64,000 nt of DNA from ZC4RG36 sp964652205 (lineage in GTDB: Bacteria > Chloroflexota > Anaerolineae > Aggregatilineales > Phototrophicaceae): positions 31,796 to 95,795 of the forward strand of contig CAZZAO010000003.1 in NCBI GenBank assembly GCA_964652205.1. The letters run 5' to 3'. Below, one piece after another: positions 60,197 through 64,000 of the stretch; position 1 is the stretch's first letter, and each line of letters opens with the position of its first letter. A model generated the notes under the pieces. It was not told where the DNA came from and ran no database searches. It was given only the letters and a program-made list of their open reading frames with translations. The translations under genes and the position numbers were made by a program.

Positions 60197-61777
60197 GTGC
60201 GCAGACGCTTTCTTTTTGTCTCCATTCTGGCCGTGTTCTGTTCGCTCTTGAGTATCGGTGGGTTGTCCGCGCAGGGGGACAAGGCCGTGATTGTGGCCGG
60301 TGACGTCAAGGACGTCATCACGCTCGACCCGGCCCGCGCCTACGAAGTGACCAACCTGACCATTTTCCACGCCGTCTACGAGACGCTCATCAACGTCCCG
60401 GCGGACGACCTGACCAAGCTCGATCCCGGTCTGGCGACGAGCTGGGATGTCTCTGCCGACGGCCTGACCTACACCTTCCACCTGCGCGAGGGCGTGACCT
60501 TCAGCAGCGGCAACCCGCTGACCGCCGACGATGTGGTTTTCTCGTGGATGCGCCTGAAGAATATCAAGGGCAACCCGTCGTTCTACATGGACGCCGTTTC
60601 GAGCGTCGAAGCCGTTGACCCGCTGACCGTCAAAGTCACGCTGAGCGCGCCGACGCCAGCTTTCCTGAGCATCGTCTCGACGCCCGCCACCAGCATCACC
60701 GATAGCAAAGTCGTCAAGGCCAACGGGGGCACGGACGCGGCGGACGCCGACGCGACCGACAAGGCCGAGGATTTCCTGAGCCAGAATTCGCAGGGAACCG
60801 GCCCGTTCGTCCTCACCGGCTGGACGCCCAACACCACCGTGACGATGGTGCGTAATGATAAATACTGGGGCGGCCCGGCCAAACTGTCGAGCGTGACCAT
60901 CACCGAAGTCAACGACTCGACCACGGGCGTCCAGCAGCTTCAGAAGGGCGATCTGGACATCGTCGATAACATCCAGAAAGACCTGGCCGATCAGGTCAAG
61001 GGCGACAGCAGCCTCAAGCTGGAAATCGGCAAGAGCCTCAACCTGTCCTATATCGCCATGACGCCGAATGAAGCCCTCGGCGGCCCGCTGGCGAAGCAGG
61101 AAGTTCGCCAGGCGATTGCCTATTCCATCGACTACGACGGCATCACCAACGGCCTGCTGCTCGGCTACAGTGACCGTCCGGCGGCGATGCTGCCGATTGG
61201 CGTGCAGGGTTCGGACGGCAGTGGTCGTTACGAGCGCGACGTCGAGAAGGCCAAATCGCTGCTCTCCAGCGTCGGTCTCAGCAGCGTCGATGTCACCCTC
61301 ACGCTCGGCGAAGGCGGCATCTGCGGCATCCCCGGCGACACGATTGGCGCGAAGCTTCAGGCTGATCTGGCCGAAGCCGGAATCAACGTGACGGTCGATA
61401 TCCAGCAAAGCTCGAACCTGCTGACGGCCTACCGCGCCCAGCAGCTTCCGATGGTCATGAGCACCTGGTCGCCGGACTACCTCGACGCGACCATGTGGTC
61501 GGACTACTTCTCGACCGACGTCGGCCCCGGCCACCGCATCATGATCGACGATGCCAGGACCAATCTGGCCGAACTGGCCCAGACTGGCGGCGCGGAAACC
61601 GACACGGCCAAACGCACCGACATCTACAAGCAGTGGGTGCAGACGTCGAAGGACGCGGCAGTGTTCGTCCCGCTGTGCCAGAACCAGATTCTGGTTGCGA
61701 CCAGCAGCAAGATCGAGAACTTCGTCTTCCACCCGGTCTACTTCTTCGACTTCTACGCGATGGACAAGGCGGCCTAA
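60197..61777 (+). CDS. ABC transporter solute-binding protein, family 5 (second system)
   Basis: 526 residues from GTG 60197 (GAGGAG upstream). Signal peptide (FLFVSILAVFCSLLSIGGLSA). Family-5 pattern: DPARAYEVTNLTIFHAVYETL, LATSWDVSADGLTYTFHLREG with TADDVVFSW, then VRQAIAYSIDYDGI. It differs clearly from the binding protein at 23067, so it serves a different ligand. Followed by two permeases but no ATPase. Confidence 0.92.
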   Translation: MRRRFLFVSILAVFCSLLSIGGLSAQGDKAVIVAGDVKDVITLDPARAYEVTNLTIFHAVYETLINVPADDLTKLDPGLATSWDVSADGLTYTFHLREGVTFSSGNPLTADDVVFSWMRLKNIKGNPSFYMDAVSSVEAVDPLTVKVTLSAPTPAFLSIVSTPATSITDSKVVKANGGTDAADADATDKAEDFLSQNSQGTGPFVLTGWTPNTTVTMVRNDKYWGGPAKLSSVTITEVNDSTTGVQQLQKGDLDIVDNIQKDLADQVKGDSSLKLEIGKSLNLSYIAMTPNEALGGPLAKQEVRQAIAYSIDYDGITNGLLLGYSDRPAAMLPIGVQGSDGSGRYERDVEKAKSLLSSVGLSSVDVTLTLGEGGICGIPGDTIGAKLQADLAEAGINVTVDIQQSSNLLTAYRAQQLPMVMSTWSPDYLDATMWSDYFSTDVGPGHRIMIDDARTNLAELAQTGGAETDTAKRTDIYKQWVQTSKDAAVFVPLCQNQILVATSSKIENFVFHPVYFFDFYAMDKAA

Positions 61778-61788
61778 GCCGCCTCTGC

Positions 61789-61823
61789 CCTCACCCCCTC
61801 TCCCCGGCAGGAGAGGGGGTGAA
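61789..61823. repeat. C-rich dispersed repeat
   Basis: CCCTCACCCCCTCTCCCC...GGAGAGGGGGTGA between binding-protein and permease genes, the same place as in the first importer. Confidence 0.6.
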
Positions 61824-61904
61824 GGATAAGCTGCGAACGGTTTTGTCGTTCCCCGGCATGGTGTAAGACAACTTTAGGCGAGAGATTCAATTCAGGGAAC
61901 GCCC

Positions 61905-62927
61905 GTGGGTTTACCGCAATACATTCTGCGCCGCGTGATTCTGGCGATCCCGATGCTGTTAGGGATTACGCTGGTCATGTTCGTGCTCTACAACCTGACG
62001 CATGTCGATCCGATTGTGATGATCGTCGGCGAGCGGCAGTTGAACAACGAACAGATCGTCAACGCCGCCCGCGAGCGCTGGGGCCTCAATCGTCCGGCGT
62101 GGGAGCAGTACATCAGCTACCTCGGCAACTATCTGCACGGCGACCTCGGCCTGTCGTTCCTGACCCATCGCCCGGTCGCCGACGACCTGATCGTCTATCT
62201 GCCCGCGACCATCGAGCTGGGGCTGGTGTCGCTGCTGTTCGCGGTGGCGGTCGGCGTCCCGGTCGGCATCTGGGCTGGCGTGCGCCGCGGAAGCTGGTTC
62301 GACAAGATCGCCTGGGTGGTGTCGCTGTTGAATGCCTCGCTGCCGCCGTTCTGGACGGGGCTGATCGGCCTGTTTTTCCTCTACTACCATCTTGGTCTGA
62401 TGCCGGGGCCGGGGCGCATCGACCCGCGGATGGTCGCGCCGCCGGTCGTGACCGGGCTGATGACCGTCGACTCGCTGCTGGCGGGCGACTGGGCCGCCTT
62501 CTGGAGCGCCGCCCATCACCTGATGCTGCCCGCGTTCATCCTCGGCAGCTTCACGCTGGCGATTGTCATGCGCGTCGTCCGCGCGGCCATTATCGACGAG
62601 ATGGGCCATGATTACATCCGCACCGCGCGGAGCAAAGGCATGAGCGAGCGCAAGGTGGTCGTCGGCCATGCGCTGCGCAATGTGCTGATTCCGCTGGTCA
62701 CGATCCTCGGTCTGGCCTTTGCCGGGCTGTTGAGCGGCGCGGTCATGACCGAAACCGTCTTCGACTGGCCGGGGATTGGAACCTATCTGGTCAAGGCGGC
62801 CAGCGCGCTCGATTACCCGGCGATTCAGGGCGGGACGCTGCTGATCGCCATTGTCTACATCGTCCTTAACCTGTTCGTTGACGTCCTCTACGGCGTGCTC
62901 GACCCACGGATTCGCCATGAGCGCTGA
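61905..62927 (+). CDS. ABC transporter permease (DppB/OppB type, second system)
   Basis: 340 residues from GTG 61905. MGLPQYILRRVILAIPMLLG is a typical DppB start; six membrane segments; EAA loop ARSKGMSERKVVVGHALRN. Overlaps the following permease gene by 11 bp. Confidence 0.92.
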   Translation: MGLPQYILRRVILAIPMLLGITLVMFVLYNLTHVDPIVMIVGERQLNNEQIVNAARERWGLNRPAWEQYISYLGNYLHGDLGLSFLTHRPVADDLIVYLPATIELGLVSLLFAVAVGVPVGIWAGVRRGSWFDKIAWVVSLLNASLPPFWTGLIGLFFLYYHLGLMPGPGRIDPRMVAPPVVTGLMTVDSLLAGDWAAFWSAAHHLMLPAFILGSFTLAIVMRVVRAAIIDEMGHDYIRTARSKGMSERKVVVGHALRNVLIPLVTILGLAFAGLLSGAVMTETVFDWPGIGTYLVKAASALDYPAIQGGTLLIAIVYIVLNLFVDVLYGVLDPRIRHER

Positions 62928-63801
62928 AGCAACGTCCATGACTCAGACGGCGCTGAACCGTCGCCACCCGGCAGGCTTTGCCGCCGCGCTGCGGAAGCAC
63001 ATCGGCAAGTATCCGTCGTTCTGGCTCGGCGCGGTGATTCTGGCTGTCTTCCTGATTCTGGCGGTCGGCGCGCCGGTCATTGCCCCGCGCAGCCCGCTGG
63101 CGCAGGACATGCCGCGCCGCCTCAATCCGCCGTCGGCAGGCCACCTTTTCGGCACCGACGAACTGGGGCGCGATATTCTCAGCCGCGTCATCTACGGCGC
63201 GCAGCTTTCGCTGCCGCTGTCGCTGATCGTGGTGGCGATCTCGCTGATAGGCGGCAGTCTGCTCGGCGCAGTCGGGGGCTATTTCGGCGGCGTGGTCGAT
63301 GAAATTATCATGCGGGTGGCCGACGTGACGCTGTCGTTTCCGTCAATTGTGCTGGCGCTGGCAATCTCGGCCATGCTGGGGCCGAGCCTGATTAACGCGG
63401 CGATTGCTTCGACCTTCGTCATCTGGCCGGAGTATGCCCGCCTGATGCGCTCGCAGGTGCTGGTGTTCCGCTCGCAGGACTACGTTTTAGCCGCCCGGTC
63501 AATTGGCGCGAGCGAGCGCCGGATTCTGATGGGCCATGTCCTGCCGCAGTGCTGGACGCCGCTGATTATCAAGGCGGCGCTCGACGTCGGCGGCGTGATT
63601 CTGCTGCTGTCGGCGCTCAGTTTCCTCGGTCTGGGTGTGCGCCCGCCGACGCCAGAATGGGGCGCGATGATCTCCATCGGGCGCACCAAGTTCTACCAGT
63701 GGTGGATGGCGACTTTCCCCGGTCTGGCGATCCTGACAGCGATCCTCGGCTGTAACTTGCTCAGTGAAGGGCTGCGCAACTGGCTCGACCCGACGTATTA
63801 G
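62917..63801 (+). CDS. ABC transporter permease (DppC/OppC type, second system)
   Basis: 294 residues from ATG 62917 (ATG 62938 is an alternative). HLFGTDELGRDILSRVIYG and the EAA loop AARSIGASERRILMGHVLPQ are typical DppC features. Last gene of the cluster; ATPases are not encoded before the window ends, and the next gene is on the other strand. Confidence 0.92.
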   Translation: MSAEATSMTQTALNRRHPAGFAAALRKHIGKYPSFWLGAVILAVFLILAVGAPVIAPRSPLAQDMPRRLNPPSAGHLFGTDELGRDILSRVIYGAQLSLPLSLIVVAISLIGGSLLGAVGGYFGGVVDEIIMRVADVTLSFPSIVLALAISAMLGPSLINAAIASTFVIWPEYARLMRSQVLVFRSQDYVLAARSIGASERRILMGHVLPQCWTPLIIKAALDVGGVILLLSALSFLGLGVRPPTPEWGAMISIGRTKFYQWWMATFPGLAILTAILGCNLLSEGLRNWLDPTY

Positions 63802-63826
63802 AAAACCGAAAATTCATCCTTCATCT

Positions 63827-63932
63827 ATCCAATCGCGGTCAAGACGGGTGAGACCTCGTAGGGGCGACCCGACGGGTCGCCCCTCATCCTTGACCTTCAT
63901 GGCTTCCAAATTAGAGCATACGCGATTGCCCT
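63827..63932. mobile_element. MITE-like element, copy 4 (shortened)
   Basis: Right end CGCGATTGCCCT (63921-63932) and central palindrome (63858-63885) match copies 1 and 2; the left end (CCAATCGCGGTC) is degenerate. Its last bases supply part of the stop codon of the reverse-strand gene that follows. Confidence 0.5.
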
Positions 63933-64000
63933 ATCGTTTGTGGGACAGCATCCACGCATACAGCCCCGGCTCATCGTAAGCCTGCGTCCACGAGTCATGG
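63931..64000 (-). CDS. C-terminal end of an esterase/peptidase-like alpha/beta-hydrolase, partial
   Basis: The reverse strand reads HDSWTQAYDEPGLYAWMLSH-KR and stop. HDxW with a following Y-x-x-P-x-LYxWxLS is the usual C-terminus of secreted phospholipase/carboxylesterase-type alpha/beta-hydrolases (COG4099-like), where the His is catalytic. Only 22 codons are in the window, so the call is tentative. Confidence 0.5.
   Translation of the reverse strand, partial: HDSWTQAYDEPGLYAWMLSHKR

Noticed and set aside
60164..61732. Long reverse-strand frame across the second binding-protein gene
   Set aside because: Antisense artefact of codon bias; the forward protein is complete and recognisable.
1..64000. 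tRNA, rRNA, insertion-sequence transposase or phage genes
   Set aside because: Read for cloverleaf T-loops, rRNA-like stretches and DDE/tyrosine recombinase motifs on both strands; none seen, though a covariance-model search would be needed to exclude tRNAs fully.

Overview
This is a GC-rich (roughly 63 % G+C) bacterial chromosome segment. I see no rRNA, tRNA, CRISPR array or transposase. The gene mix points to Chloroflexota, most likely an Anaerolineae-type heterotroph. It includes archaeo-eukaryotic release-factor-like (baeRF) genes, many secreted beta-propeller proteins, an aerobic-type molybdenum hydroxylase, PAS/GAF kinases, dipeptide-type ABC importers, and many short palindromic and heptameric repeats. 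The taxonomic call is inference. A run of exactly 100 Ns (56902-57001) shows that this is an assembled draft or MAG scaffold.

Layout. 1-9100: a membrane glycosyltransferase (cut by the window edge), a CoiA-like nuclease, a pteridine-reductase-like SDR with an altered active site, a secreted thioredoxin-NHL protein, a GH2 glycosidase and a MarR regulator. 9300-14560: a baeRF protein, a V4R protein, and a DUF2207-like/matrixin secreted pair. 14595-20900: XdhC, then a divergent molybdenum-hydroxylase operon. Its 2Fe-2S subunit is fused to an NTF2/SnoaL-like domain and is flanked by two free-standing paralogues of that domain. This is the most unusual system in the window. 21100-26800: two copies of a ~150-bp MITE-like element around an MFS transporter, then an oligopeptide-type ABC importer without ATPases. 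27000-34760 (reverse strand): HPF/RaiA-like protein with a baeRF family-3-like protein, ParAB, release factor 3 and a PAS-GAF histidine kinase.

35200-46700: GT9, a 1.1-kDa-residue-scale multi-PAS/GAF kinase (about 1110 residues) overlapping a DUF1917-like gene, a MocR regulator, an AhpD-like protein, RraA, a lone receiver, a Gfo/Idh/MocA oxidoreductase, a CxxCxxCC protein and a UPF0114 membrane protein. 46800-50050: GNAT-like protein, then a two-gene toxin-antitoxin-like unit whose HEPN gene carries an internal deletion, followed by a methyltransferase-nuclease fusion with an AT-rich, apparently imported recognition region. 50200-64000: sugar-dehydrogenase-like propeller, GH3, a dienelactone-hydrolase-like pseudoenzyme, LipB, small acidic proteins, a ScyD/E-like propeller, trehalose synthase, a second ATPase-less ABC importer, and the end of an esterase gene next to another MITE copy.

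Together the genes suggest an aerobic, sugar- and peptide-using heterotroph with stress-related ribosome factors. Non-coding DNA is repeat-rich: a MITE family with aligned flanking direct repeats, a second TIR element, dispersed C-rich hairpin repeats, 72- and 96-bp tandem repeats, and heptamer arrays in opposite orientations between divergent genes.
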